DNA from: Prevotella sp.
Lineage (GTDB): Bacteria; Bacteroidota; Bacteroidia; Bacteroidales; Bacteroidaceae
NCBI GenBank assembly: GCA_017413085.1
Contig: JAFPVC010000005.1
Span: 1-64,000, forward strand
Length of the DNA: 64,000 nucleotides
Direction of reading: 5' to 3'
The position numbers and the translations under genes were made by a program. Of this stretch, positions 12,901 through 20,258 are shown piece by piece; the stretch's first letter is position 1; the number at the start of each line of letters is the position of its first letter. The notes beneath the pieces were generated by a model. It made no database searches, was not told where the DNA came from, and saw only the letters and a list, made by a program, of their open reading frames with translations.

Positions 12901-15900
12901 TGATATTCATCACCACGTTACCAGTAATCTGTGCATTGCGTGCATAGTTCTCCTGAGTGGTAGCAAACGACCAGAAGTCAGGGTCATCCATGTTTGTAAG
13001 AGCATACTTACCCTTAGCATAGCGGCTATCTCCAACCCATGACTGAGTTCCGTCATAAGCCACCTGACGATAGTAATACATATCGTTACCGCGACCGCCA
13101 CCATAGACATTACAGTTGAACGTACCACCATTGATATTAATCTCGACGGCAGTCTTGCCCTCAGCACCAAGCAACGAACCACCAAGCGGGTTAGGAGCCT
13201 TGTTTGGGAAATCAATCAACTGATTATTCACGTAGCCGTTACCAGCGCCATAGACGCCGGCACCCTGAGGCAGGAAGCGTGGGAAGAAGTTACCACCATT
13301 GATAGTAATAGTAGTAGAAGTCTCCGCCGGGTCAATCTTGGTAGTATATTTCTGAGTACCTACGATAGAGTCTATACAAGTGATGTAAACCTTAGCATCA
13401 CCAGTCTTATCCTTATATTCATCGTATGGGGCATAGCGAACAACCTTCTCTCCGAACACAGCAGGGTCGTAAACAACCTTATTCTTATCATAAGTCGTAA
13501 TCGCATCATCCCAATAAGGCAGACGCAGGTCGTTAGTATGCAGCTTGTCAGTACCGATACCGCTGAAACCACCGGCACCACCGCCATAGATACCAGGCTG
13601 AGCACGGTAGTAACGCCTACCTTGCTGATCCTGATACTGATTCCTGTATGCACGTAGTCCATACTTACCAGCCTGTTCGTGCTGGTCTTCACCAAGCAAG
13701 TAATCATCCGGGCAGTTGATGTCAAACGTACCACCATTAATAGTGATATTAGACTTACCATAGAACGTAGACATACATACACCGGCATTGCTTGCATCAG
13801 TCATGTGACGACCAAGCGCACCACCGTATATCTCACTGATTACGACACGCTTGTTAATATCTGGCTCCTCATTTTCCTTAGAGCTTGCAGGGTCGATAAG
13901 GATATTACAACGTCCGAAATACGTGTCATAAGGGAAGTATTCGTCAGCATTCGTACCATAGTAAGTCTTGTAAGCACGGAAACCACCTGTAGTACCGAAG
14001 TTGCCTGCAAGACGCTTGTTACCAAGTGAACCAGAGGTCACACGACCGATGATACCAGAGCGAATAATGATATTCACGTCGCCATACTGCGCACCCTCGT
14101 GGTTACCAGCCATTACGGCACCAATGTCGTAACTTGCGACCTTGCTTGCAGTATTACCGTACTGTACCTTCTGCTCATTAGACTGACGGTTGATGTCAAC
14201 AACGATGTTACACTTCAGCGGACGGTTAGGCGTACCTACGATACCGTTAAGGTCTGAACTGGTTGACTGACGACCAGAGGCACAGATGTTGCTGTAGAAA
14301 CCAGACTTAACAGTAATGGTAAAGCCTTCCGGATGAGGAATGTAAGCCTCGTTTTCATAGTTCGTAACCGAACCTGGCATTTGCAGGAAGCGGTTATCAT
14401 TGTTACATCCGCCGAAAATCTGAAGGTCGGCAATGTATGTGCCAGGCAGCGGGCCTACCTCGGCAGAGGCAGACGATGCTGAAGGATAATTCTCCATGAG
14501 CAGACCGTCGCCCATCTCAAGGTTGTAATACTGACAGGCAATAATGCCATAGCCACCATCAGGAGACTCATGAGTAAGCGTGAGGTGCTCTATACGCGTG
14601 TCGCCGAAGAGGGCAAACTGCGTACCGTTACCAGCGGCATTAGCCATTGTAAGTATACCGCCAAACGAATCAACCTTGTCGGTCTGCGAAGTAATGGTAG
14701 CATTGCGGTTCATGTATTTCTCAGACGCACGGTTATACCATACACTGTAGTTACCCGTGGTAGAGTTACCATTGAAGCCCTGTGTACCGTAGCCGAAGCC
14801 CTCCTTTGTAGCGTCTACAGAGCTCGTACCAATCAGCACAACGTAGTTCTGATCCCATGTAGCATCCTCACTAAGCAGCTGATAAGCCCTCGGCCAGGTC
14901 TTGACAGGAGTCTGCGGAGTCTTACCGTCATTAAGGTCATCACCAACACCCGTGGTTTTCTTTACATTACTACCATGCTCGTAATAATCCATTGTAAAGC
15001 CATCAGTAGGGCTGATGTAGATATAGTCCTTACCCCACGATATGGTAGGATCCTGACGGTAGAATACAAAGTCATTACAGTTATAGGTGTCTCTGATAAC
15101 GACACGACACTCATAGTCACCACGATCAGAAGTCTGTTCATTAGTAACGACGTAAGTATCTGAGGTGGCACCAACAACAGGACTGTCATCACTGCGCCTG
15201 TACCACTGATACTCTATGGTGTATCCACCAATCTGTTCCAATTCCTGCGCAGTCTTCGGTGAAATAACCGCCTTCAACGTATGAGTGTTCTTAGCGGGAA
15301 CGGTCTTTGATGCAGCAGGAAGAGTTGCATAGTCAGACTCGCTGATGCCCTTGTTCTTCCATGACGTGCCGGCATAAGAAGCATGTGCAGGATCGTCATC
15401 ATCAAATGTATATGTATAGCCATAGTCAGGAGCTGCCGAAGCGACGAACGAACCTGCACGCTTATCCAGTTCCATGAACTCTGTGTAAGAATATACGACA
15501 GTAGGAATACGAACCAGCATTTTACGCGCAAGGTCATCCTTCGGAGTGGCAGAAGTCCATATCGTGTCATTATTAGAATCAAGTTCAAAATTGAAATGCT
15601 TCTTGTACTGGTCGTAAATAGTAGCCCAGTTCTTTATATCCGTATACTTTTCCTCACCTTTGGAATTTATATACATTAAATAATGACCACCCTCTTCATG
15701 AATTGGTTTATCAGTATAAGCCGTATTCCATTCATCATGGGTTATTTCAATCTGCTGAGTTTCAACATTGAAACCAATGTTAGTAAGAGCAGCCTCGTAG
15801 TCATACACCCACTTGTTGATACAGTCACCTGGATCCTCACAAGGATAGTAATCCGCCGGTGTCTTTGTCTTCTTCTCTACAGGCCATGCATAGTACTCCT

Positions 15901-18900
15901 CCTGAGTGATACGCACGTCAGGATTGGTGGATTCCATATAATTCTGCCATGAGGTGTATGCAATAGCAGAAGTAGATGTCTGTTCATCCTCAATTGTAAT
16001 ATTGAAGCCTTCAGATGACAATGTACCAGGCACGCGGACAACGTCAGACTTAAATGTCTTGAATCCGTTGTAAGCGGTTACATAGAAATACTGGTCGTGC
16101 TCCGACTGGGTATACTGATATACAGTACCACCGTTAGCAGCAGTCTTAGCTGCCTGGACAGGAGTAGAGTTACAAGTGTTATACCATGTATAAGTGTATT
16201 CCTCAAGACCAGTCTCTATACCATGCAAGGTGGCAATAATCTTTGTCGGGTGTTCCATGTCATCAAGTTCTGCCTCAAGGTGCTCCACACTGGTACTGGT
16301 AAGGATAGGACGGCCAGAGCGACCAAGTTCGTTGATATCCTCCCACATCCAACGCTTCTCACCGTTTGCAGTGAACTCGTCTCTTACAGCTTCCTGATTG
16401 GCAGCTACAGTCCAGTCTTTCCAGACACCCTGGTTGATACCGATGAAGTAACCGTTGATGTCATGGTTGGTGTCCAGAGCGCCCTCGTCGCCATTGCCGT
16501 GCTTCAACACAGAGCGTGCACCAGTATCGGCATAAGAAGCATGTGTACAGGTGTACAACGGGTCTGACGGTGATTCAGGAGTTATAGGACCATAGTACAT
16601 AATCCTGCCAGTGTTTCCTGTCTCGCCATAGAGACCACCGTTGATGGTATTGCCATTCGTGGCACTCTGGTGACCACTGCTTCTATAAGCCCACAGAAGA
16701 CCTGCAGTGGCGTGACTGCGGTATGCACCATGGTCTTTGATATAACTGCCATTGGCACTTGGATTAGTGTGCTTAGAGCCGTCGTATGTCTCATCACCCT
16801 TAGCCAAACGAATCCAGTAGTTGTTGTAATATCCAGTCTTGATGATACCAGGATAACCAATCCAGTGCTGGTGTGCCTGATCAGAGGTAGTGATGTTCTC
16901 GGTCATGTTACCATAGTTGACATAACCGAAAACAGGGCCGCCCATCATAGCCATACCGCGAAGCTGACCTGTGAAGAACACATGCTCAGGCCACGGCAGA
17001 CTGCTGTAGGCAGCATTAGAATACATAGAACCCACGATACCGCCGGCGTTGAAGTAGAAACGCTTTGCAGGACCGGAGAACTTATCAGTATTAATTTGGT
17101 CGTTTACACCGTTGTTTACAGAAACACCCGGCATATCGATGTCAATATCAGTAGAGAGATAATGCAACTTGATTGAGCCTGCAAGGTCACCACGCTGGTT
17201 GTTGTAAGCAGCCTGAACACGACCGACTACACCACCCACCCAGAGGTGGAAAGCATATTGCTTGTTGTGGATATCCAAGCAAGAATAGTCGTTGCGCTCA
17301 GAAGAATGGTCAAGGAAGGCAGAAACGATGCAACTGTTCTTCACATCAATATTATAGATGTCGGAATTGTTGGTCACCATACCGGCGAGGGCACCGACTG
17401 CCACACTCGTACCACGCGAGTCATTAGGAGTATGGTTTGTGCTGGCATAGCTTGCAAGATATGCGAACGAACCGTTATAAACATCATGCTCGTAGATGGC
17501 ATTCTCGATTATGACATTCTTAACAACAGCCTTCTTGTTGGCATCACCACCGATACAGCCAAAGAGGCCATAGTTCATGGTAGCACGCTCACCATACGTC
17601 ATGTTCAGCATACCGCCGCGCCATATCTGACGCAGGTTCTTGATTATCTTGCCGTCACCATCGAAAACACCGCGGAACGTATGTTCCTGGTTATAGATTT
17701 CCTCGCTGGTGAATCCGCAGATAGGATCAAAATGGTATGCGGGATCGAACTTATGGCGTATACGGTAAGCAGCCCCGGTATAAGTATGGGTAGGCGTGGT
17801 GCTTCCGTTCTGATAGACGTAGTCGGTCAGTTTCTCCAACTCTGATTCCTTAGTAGACAAACCATTCGGATCAAAGTCAATGTCGGCACCAAGAACGAAG
17901 TACGACGTATTGAAGTGGTTGGCACCGTCCTCATTGATACCAACAATCTCATGGTTGAGGTCATAGGCAGGACCGTTGTCGATGGTTCCCGTCATGCGAG
18001 AGAGAGAAGACCACAGTCGCAGTTCTTCCTCCGTGCTGATGACATACGGGTTATCCTCCGTACCACGTGACTTGTTGTCACTCTCGATAGTCGTGCCGGC
18101 ATACTGTGAATTTCCATACTCCTTTCCCTTGTATGTGACTGGAGTAGGATGCGGACAGTGGAGCGTAGCCAGATAAGCCTTTGGCAAATTCAATGTAGCC
18201 ATTGCACCATCACTGGCCTGCACGAGGACGGTAGTTACAGAAGAATAGTTAGGAGCCACCTCAATGGATGTTGCAGACTCTGCGCCCATCTTCTCGCCAT
18301 TGACATAGAAATTCCAAGTAACATTCTCTTCCGAACCCTTTGACACTTCCACCTTAATGGTGTGAGTGCCAAGACCACGCTGACCAAGATTCTCATCAGT
18401 GAGTTTTATCACAGACTGCACAGTAGCCTTAGCCAGTGTTCCGATAAACGCTTCAGCTTGTTCGTTGGTTACGTACGTACCAACGTTATAGCCCTGCATG
18501 AAGTAATAGTAGTAATCTGGATAAGGGTTATTGTCACTATACTGATTCCTATACTGTGGGTAAACAGACTGTGCCGTCGCGGTAAGCGTACGGCGACCAT
18601 TGTTCTGTGTATACCAGATGACAGTACGCGAGCTGCGTGAATTATTACCTACGCTATTCTGTACAGGGAAGGTAACGGCAGCGTCACCCACCTCAAGATA
18701 TGTAACTCCGTCAGTATCCGCATCAGTAGGAATCTGCTTCTGATATGCAGTTTCGCTCCTGACAGCCTTGTTGAGTCCAAGCTGATAGCCGTTATACATC
18801 CAAGTGGATGTCTTGTTTATATTATCTGCAGAAACAGTACCGTTCTCTGCCGAATAGTCGTCAGAGACAGTCTGCGGCGATGTGCCGCCTGACTTTAAGA

Positions 18901-19840
18901 ACATACCGCAGACAGGGCCTACAGAACCCTCAGGACAGTAAATCTTACAATTATGTGCACAAAGGTCTGTTGGCATATTCGCACACGGCTGCACAATGTT
19001 GCCCACGACGCCGCCAGCAGACATATGGCACATTGCAGGATTCCGCTGAAAACGCTTCAAAGGAAGATTAATCGTGACATTCTGTGCACCACAACGTGAG
19101 AGACTTGCCACAGAAGCAACCCTGCCGACCATACCACCTACGTACACTTCGGTAGGGTTAATGGTTTTCTCCGTACAGGTGATAGTCACACCCACCACCT
19201 TACTGTCATCAATCTTTCCGTCAGTGCCAGACATAAGACCGACCATACCGCCGATACCGTATATGAAATTCCACTCACCACTCAAATTAGTAAAGGTCAT
19301 CGTACTATTCTGCACAATACACTGCCTCACAGTACCGCCGTTTATGGCAGATGCCAGAATACCGTAGGAGATAGAATTCCACTTGTTTCCATCGGTAAAG
19401 GTGACATGGTCAAGCGTAATACCTTCCACCGTGCCACTGATACCGTTGAAGAAGCCGACATACGTAAAACCGTCAGCATTCAACTTAACATTTTTGATTA
19501 CTGCACCCTGACCAACGAGCGAACCAGAGAAATACGTCAGTCCATCCTGCGTTCTTCCGAATTTCCACTCCATATTGCCCATATCGAACGTGGTCTGCGG
19601 AGCTATTTTCCAGTAATGCGAATCACCGTTCATCACTTTGCCGAAGTAGGCAAGGCCTGCCTCCGTACTGATGACATACGGGTCGGACGACTGGCCGGTA
19701 CCGGTAATTCCGGCATCGGAGAGTGTCGACGGCGTATTGCCGTCCCAAGCACCATACGAAGCCACCGTGCTCATAAGCGTAAGCACAGTAACCGCTAATG
19801 ATTTCTTGAAGGTTGTAAGAATTCTGTAGGTTTTCTTCAT
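947..19840 (-). CDS. giant exported GGG-repeat surface protein (6297 aa)
   Basis: This 6297-residue protein of unknown function is probably cell-surface. Residues 1-31 form a signal peptide ending in S-Y-G-A. Residues about 32-330 and 590-1060 contain DPYVIST/NPYVIST starts and short V-x-N-V-x-[IL] strands like GLUG-type beta-helix proteins. An Ig-like segment with YQWY and Y-E-C lies near 1545. Near 1645 a D-L-N-D-G-K-T-P-x-T-P-V-K-T-W motif opens a second beta-helix-like region. Residues about 2000-4420 hold roughly 40 repeats of the form [NDS]-[VI]-[YF]-G-G-G, often followed by V-x-G-[NT]-[TA]-x-V. Residues 6237-6297 resemble a T9SS type A sorting domain (IYPSG, G-V-Y-V-V, ending in basic residues). 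The frame is uninterrupted over 18.9 kb. It could be an adhesin or surface-layer scaffold, but no enzymatic motif was seen. Long open frames on the opposite strand are codon-bias shadows. Confidence 0.93.
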   Translation of the reverse strand: MKKTYRILTTFKKSLAVTVLTLMSTVASYGAWDGNTPSTLSDAGITGTGQSSDPYVISTEAGLAYFGKVMNGDSHYWKIAPQTTFDMGNMEWKFGRTQDGLTYFSGSLVGQGAVIKNVKLNADGFTYVGFFNGISGTVEGITLDHVTFTDGNKWNSISYGILASAINGGTVRQCIVQNSTMTFTNLSGEWNFIYGIGGMVGLMSGTDGKIDDSKVVGVTITCTEKTINPTEVYVGGMVGRVASVASLSRCGAQNVTINLPLKRFQRNPAMCHMSAGGVVGNIVQPCANMPTDLCAHNCKIYCPEGSVGPVCGMFLKSGGTSPQTVSDDYSAENGTVSADNINKTSTWMYNGYQLGLNKAVRSETAYQKQIPTDADTDGVTYLEVGDAAVTFPVQNSVGNNSRSSRTVIWYTQNNGRRTLTATAQSVYPQYRNQYSDNNPYPDYYYYFMQGYNVGTYVTNEQAEAFIGTLAKATVQSVIKLTDENLGQRGLGTHTIKVEVSKGSEENVTWNFYVNGEKMGAESATSIEVAPNYSSVTTVLVQASDGAMATLNLPKAYLATLHCPHPTPVTYKGKEYGNSQYAGTTIESDNKSRGTEDNPYVISTEEELRLWSSLSRMTGTIDNGPAYDLNHEIVGINEDGANHFNTSYFVLGADIDFDPNGLSTKESELEKLTDYVYQNGSTTPTHTYTGAAYRIRHKFDPAYHFDPICGFTSEEIYNQEHTFRGVFDGDGKIIKNLRQIWRGGMLNMTYGERATMNYGLFGCIGGDANKKAVVKNVIIENAIYEHDVYNGSFAYLASYASTNHTPNDSRGTSVAVGALAGMVTNNSDIYNIDVKNSCIVSAFLDHSSERNDYSCLDIHNKQYAFHLWVGGVVGRVQAAYNNQRGDLAGSIKLHYLSTDIDIDMPGVSVNNGVNDQINTDKFSGPAKRFYFNAGGIVGSMYSNAAYSSLPWPEHVFFTGQLRGMAMMGGPVFGYVNYGNMTENITTSDQAHQHWIGYPGIIKTGYYNNYWIRLAKGDETYDGSKHTNPSANGSYIKDHGAYRSHATAGLLWAYRSSGHQSATNGNTINGGLYGETGNTGRIMYYGPITPESPSDPLYTCTHASYADTGARSVLKHGNGDEGALDTNHDINGYFIGINQGVWKDWTVAANQEAVRDEFTANGEKRWMWEDINELGRSGRPILTSTSVEHLEAELDDMEHPTKIIATLHGIETGLEEYTYTWYNTCNSTPVQAAKTAANGGTVYQYTQSEHDQYFYVTAYNGFKTFKSDVVRVPGTLSSEGFNITIEDEQTSTSAIAYTSWQNYMESTNPDVRITQEEYYAWPVEKKTKTPADYYPCEDPGDCINKWVYDYEAALTNIGFNVETQQIEITHDEWNTAYTDKPIHEEGGHYLMYINSKGEEKYTDIKNWATIYDQYKKHFNFELDSNNDTIWTSATPKDDLARKMLVRIPTVVYSYTEFMELDKRAGSFVASAAPDYGYTYTFDDDDPAHASYAGTSWKNKGISESDYATLPAASKTVPAKNTHTLKAVISPKTAQELEQIGGYTIEYQWYRRSDDSPVVGATSDTYVVTNEQTSDRGDYECRVVIRDTYNCNDFVFYRQDPTISWGKDYIYISPTDGFTMDYYEHGSNVKKTTGVGDDLNDGKTPQTPVKTWPRAYQLLSEDATWDQNYVVLIGTSSVDATKEGFGYGTQGFNGNSTTGNYSVWYNRASEKYMNRNATITSQTDKVDSFGGILTMANAAGNGTQFALFGDTRIEHLTLTHESPDGGYGIIACQYYNLEMGDGLLMENYPSASSASAEVGPLPGTYIADLQIFGGCNNDNRFLQMPGSVTNYENEAYIPHPEGFTITVKSGFYSNICASGRQSTSSDLNGIVGTPNRPLKCNIVVDINRQSNEQKVQYGNTASKVASYDIGAVMAGNHEGAQYGDVNIIIRSGIIGRVTSGSLGNKRLAGNFGTTGGFRAYKTYYGTNADEYFPYDTYFGRCNILIDPASSKENEEPDINKRVVISEIYGGALGRHMTDASNAGVCMSTFYGKSNITINGGTFDINCPDDYLLGEDQHEQAGKYGLRAYRNQYQDQQGRRYYRAQPGIYGGGAGGFSGIGTDKLHTNDLRLPYWDDAITTYDKNKVVYDPAVFGEKVVRYAPYDEYKDKTGDAKVYITCIDSIVGTQKYTTKIDPAETSTTITINGGNFFPRFLPQGAGVYGAGNGYVNNQLIDFPNKAPNPLGGSLLGAEGKTAVEININGGTFNCNVYGGGRGNDMYYYRQVAYDGTQSWVGDSRYAKGKYALTNMDDPDFWSFATTQENYARNAQITGNVVMNINGGLFKGSIYGSGAGTSNMTDNSGLQAGEGCANMARIWGNTTINITSDSSLVYVFGNVYGGGENARVLQNTDVHVSKGVIYGSVFGGGDNATVGEIGLQDVYAASSYWRVQDDENYANYQANKTPEEFEVYLEGLVHTGEVTSGGRSYNIGDLKPNQTPTGTKEVGLGRTSVYTSSKETKIYGDVYGGGNAADVNGDTYVGMTAGYVGGSIFGGGNGIYVGANNDGNKPANVHGFTDVFLNGYTVMWDKMCDYDAFSPLSDYAFSRPSYVGYGINNTTKTEFQNDAQKYNSRAAIADAAEFENRYIKSWSTAKNYFIMESTYDNGKTKSIWLDAHGGNRNAAGVALGTNEGRNAHNVFGGGNTYCSVDSTARVTVTRGMAPKALLETNEWEQSYYDNDNPHFYVFGGGYGAETRVQNTYVNVGMEDKLTEDATTEEVLAKGGSMALFDEDGNAISGSANSGGENESIGIFNNGHGIADYTVVGVLGGGMEGQINENTEVIIGGNTFIHRVYGGGYGKRDRSAYTEVTDLGRVKGHTHVTANGGLINGDIFGGGARGDVDSTTFVEVLRDCKVFGSVYGGGDVASVGDAQYDKSVATDTVSSVLLGGGIVYHHAFAGGSQGPIYGSTLINVVDSILNGQDITPYVYGDIYGGGEKAFVDGNTNVLLEGGMVARDIYGGGLGVLDANGGTTGEAASADVHGDANVTVNGGSMLWKQQCDDYANGQVYYFDNTKLIETSRYGKGLLTADDITGTEGFFNWQTMHLVVNHNVYGGGNAYCTVTGNTNVVMNHGLITEGLQFYDEPMISPFAMMWYELIKNKSYPQFAVLGGGYGKHTLISGNANVSMNVSNYAQPMEPGDGASREEIAAYEAAVAAHNQYKKYKAYDEDYGNFALFESELKSRWNTMDPDLKDLNYGGTNMNVYRRYRISRYAWSGGVHGHVMANVYGGSWAGKVAGNTTVTMDGTSGCRNVFGGGVGMATATANEDKLGEVGGTATVIVNGSIISGNVYGGGAGVESTKNADGTPTMDYYDVARVFKTDVTVNGRVIGDEDGNEYNGNNGMPIDGTVIFGSVNGGGDVANVGAYQADYDNPAVAAEDAEPVTSLVFNGGNVMSQVYAGGSGRDSTSCVNYTHLGAVYGNTKLVINPVPGDENDTHIFNNVYGGGMCGTVFGHTDVDINGGNFGHDIFGGGYGIVDTVYTESGAVDKIVLTDAAVKGNTRINIDGGDWLLSQIWLMADENGKDIRAWKPANIFEGQQYSSQYDAYNKRFTINHNAYGGGNNCSTIDGDAYITMTKGLLDKAAHIGRKDAVGNLFEEREWIESYNKVGSAHFSVFGAGYGENTLVKGDTHVDIVIEGEEVPTAAMENDKVPYYERFKNRQSLLDVVGGGYNGEVGGKTNVHIGGNTFMRRVFTGGYYAPVNETNLLVTSGDIDEIFGGGLLGDVYDKTNVQIGWRASVNFDGKTYSTNDNDKLFINKNVYGGNDVSGSIGYKDETHTAGQGTYLHMYGGNLYGDVYGGGNGNYLYALAQKKISRVMPNEHYLKTDLFEGYDLVYTVPMRDGMISSKFASPAQKVVNISTFRPSTIEANIELYGLSNEDRLKIKGNVFGGGNCATVDGVVDEQGNNSAKVNFYIKNNIDVGGIYLGSDGDDLFADSEENPFLSNFQTINGINLEDSVIWDNDPANHGIALKYLPVDNDDRPIVYPHLLDLYFQPVEMSIQPKVLWGVDPSEDGDVQNAKIGIFCCGGNRGNMNVYPAETGANKGNVVDIKFPEHLVITNRIIGGCNNANYIWHNSATGNVTKHVGGYLLGKRKSENPMIRLLVRNQFEPSTKEVTSDGDTHTEYVGGNVYGGCYKSGTINGDVTVDLRSNMLKGLRQDWFPNITEIGEPACNVYGAGYGTNSYVYGDTKVIVGAETNCKTHLVGVNESPAKGLGFGSLESANASSYYQFDDTGTSANYIFGGGLQGNVVGNATVRYLNGHTLHSITGGSYAGYLWGSTQVLVGYPEYYKVKRQGTYTLKRKDERTDNLAMETEDINGVKTKAIKQEVKLMAGDIIAPTLYEAIIDAPGNENLAVEHSSTTAFELVNTDKTPTVGWENVAITIDEAIYGGGYSLASGSSVMANNTLVLKYDEQYNTDTNETMVTSVDYGGNTTMVVWDKMQYDGNGYTVQPDENTDVDHISISQQEMMPVDLPDGTDLFGYYYKDKNGHYHYIYEENKYFQGKQYPQPPLYDGTFVSAYNFDAEGGMYGDGHLSFSAGFRTGEIKGYGFNGGKTIEGARLMNTFQRMDMLRVEDCNVIMLGARDYATNATNTTPYSMSRIGELQLISHIDDTGDLQKVSDITTDNIVSGVKGARNFLGLSNNILYVGCIYTNTPFGDDEGKWHDYQNNLGDGKSYKQKKQEYIDGYYNEGSPNKGNAGVFEARNDGTAKNLIGISSGYALKIQNVLTKAVGKTITHDGEETTTTTVLNDTVFYGPIVGVAEINLMSARLDEGGGYIYADNVHDRPSVNGTEPVDFLVTTGNFVFPHNESGRYILDDCYVKNYDETLGATPATDPEEAHYWYIEGYNYFYNVHITGYTSDSRGSKALLFDSDNTDLLTIMKGAKKGQKVKLHSIRWRSEHIGKDDKSYNECDIDGSYYTIGSDGKVTTNTGTYPVTMTKAASEYGVVPTGQDADTLGLRWNDNYYKLRVSAKADTALYYREDPMIVDGKSVTPAHGDLSRANMTTGHELTGELLTDEPVIALQLVDAVDNTTEAYYKRHLSETCKATIVLTVPAMDENGTQVQGYTTINALFTEPSYTLATKVGKGETVDLTNNTQYYYFNDNTHEYMELDISSLRYHVGTGRNDSDFRPIKSLSTNEDGLFNVVYEDLSGHDVAANAVTSIFTYGPRSYCYTLYLTIDYVQGPEVRGHININNCALPGEMVRLTTEGVKISADESMAPIGYYWRVGMREKNAEGKWEFADKTKWVPATATVEDAPAGYDSYRVNGDVHNGVFKGVIFDEDDNYLQLPVYYFMNGYGVQYGIEFNGLEGKIFPVSMAESDTLLVHNFHRMSTHSTNQNLYLHLDEAAARAKASEEYKVAKAAWDEQKEEDGYTGMTDDAKAAWLEANPEPTYVAPLNRPRVYMQDEEDLNAFYQFVDSIGRYDEGTHLTKAQIGTKKYVVPTGGGYMQFYMQDNIAFNKEYYHTPLYDFEGDFDGLGHTVDLSNTNRVQDGNAPTFLKDLSGNVFNLGVIGKPLAQTVADDDKPHVFNTFVYGMKNKVAVPVISGNVTAGNTALDNCYDLTVADEYDFNYGRVAYNLNKYYLAERYRRGKGADVVAGHIEQYYGSEDYQYAHRGDAFTGRTTGVTYLRTGGNDLPNYSGDESRHDKHHTIDKARATVTYYKTQEEVDALNTKYNEEYAYEIDAANSGSPVTLTADPYKIGQVKSVTYHPLFNEAYVVEEVGKMAVDTLRNDYIMFGQNLTETPDALPKNIASCINEKATNRVWRASGFYGSKKDEGFYYNALTTMTTMVNDPRLTAVDLTCQRDGVITANSYQNDEASVLTSVEGAANDLQSVFFAPTGDTPADDLYWKFAVAMPKADGTHVTQNLLVYAAKETNANTKVKDGIDYEASDPTTEIKGHRVVLAGSTNNAELLHLVDKENFNAPIAFTAARAWYDRDPQMETGYVDVAGQGWESVALPFAVKTATLSEPIERYYDYPDEVESDGENKRNTKRSNDVDDDTKKGDQTVITFFYGEGENSEDNPNIINHEYWLRSMTGVGNNSESKLSGQFKRPLLGGEEGFEAYKPFVVSFPGKKFYEFDMTGRSVTFSNENTDVAVTDDAVEEKKAGEFTSGTRKFTHYAAFMNENNANTYAIALKENADDEYNKGEVFVKGAHVYPFRAKIVSEASAGAKAASFADIQQDEPEVIYISALGISLEDKGIEEPETEDVIESDGLRIYPSGKRIVVESTYATTIKVYGAGGQLVRVLDVRPGTSIYSGFASGVYVVEQKKMLLK

Positions 19841-19947
19841 ATCCTTATTATGGTTATTTATTTATCTCCTTATTAATTACGTATATACGTGAGTGCATCT
19901 GCTTAGTTAGTTCATACTGGTACATTTATAGGCACTCTATCAATCTA

Positions 19948-19955
19948 CAAAATTA
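19948..19955 (-). promoter_or_regulatory. candidate -7 box for the 6297-aa gene
   Basis: TAATTTTG on the minus strand fits TAnnTTTG and lies about 108 bases upstream of the start codon. No good TTTG was found at the -33 spacing, so support is moderate. The leader it implies is AT-rich. Confidence 0.4.
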
Positions 19956-20056
19956 GTGTTTTTCCAATGACTACGGAAATATTTTAACTGATTTATCAAA
20001 TATTTTAACTTTCTTTTACATTCGGGTTGCGCTATGACAATTATTTGATTAAGGGG

Positions 20057-20094
20057 AAAAGAAGTTTGGATCCCCCGTTTAGTGGACTTCTTTT
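20057..20094. other. hairpin, AAAAGAAGT/ACTTCTTTT
   Basis: A 9-bp perfect inverted repeat is separated by 20 bases, between two giant genes and upstream of the candidate promoter at 19948. It could be a weak bidirectional terminator. Function is uncertain. Confidence 0.35.
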
Positions 20095-20097
20095 ATG

Positions 20098-20141
20098 TTA
20101 TCGCCTTCGGCGAGAAGGTTTAGCTCGGCGGCCCGAAGGGG
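20098..20141. repeat. dispersed 44-bp repeat, copy 1
   Basis: The segment begins TTATCGCCTTCGGCGA, itself a small palindrome, and runs through GCTCGGCGGCC to CGAAGGGG. The reverse complement of 45179-45222 is the same over about 44 bases with one clear mismatch. The two copies are in opposite orientation and both lie in intergenic DNA. Confidence 0.75.
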
Positions 20142-20181
20142 CATAGCAAAAACAATTTATAGAACATACCTTTAAACACGC

Positions 20182-20210
20182 AGCACCTGACTACGGTGTA
20201 GCCAGGTGCT
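20182..20210 (-). terminator. terminator hairpin after the 4059-aa gene
   Basis: AGCACCTG-A-CTAC and GTAG-C-CAGGTGCT pair around a GGT loop, giving a 13-pair stem with one mismatch. It lies 49 bases past the stop codon at 20259. The following minus-strand sequence has a modest T-rich run (GTTTAAAGG). Confidence 0.65.
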
Positions 20211-20258
20211 GAGCTTATTAGAAAGGCTTAGGAAAACCTATGAGTTCCTAAGAGTAAA

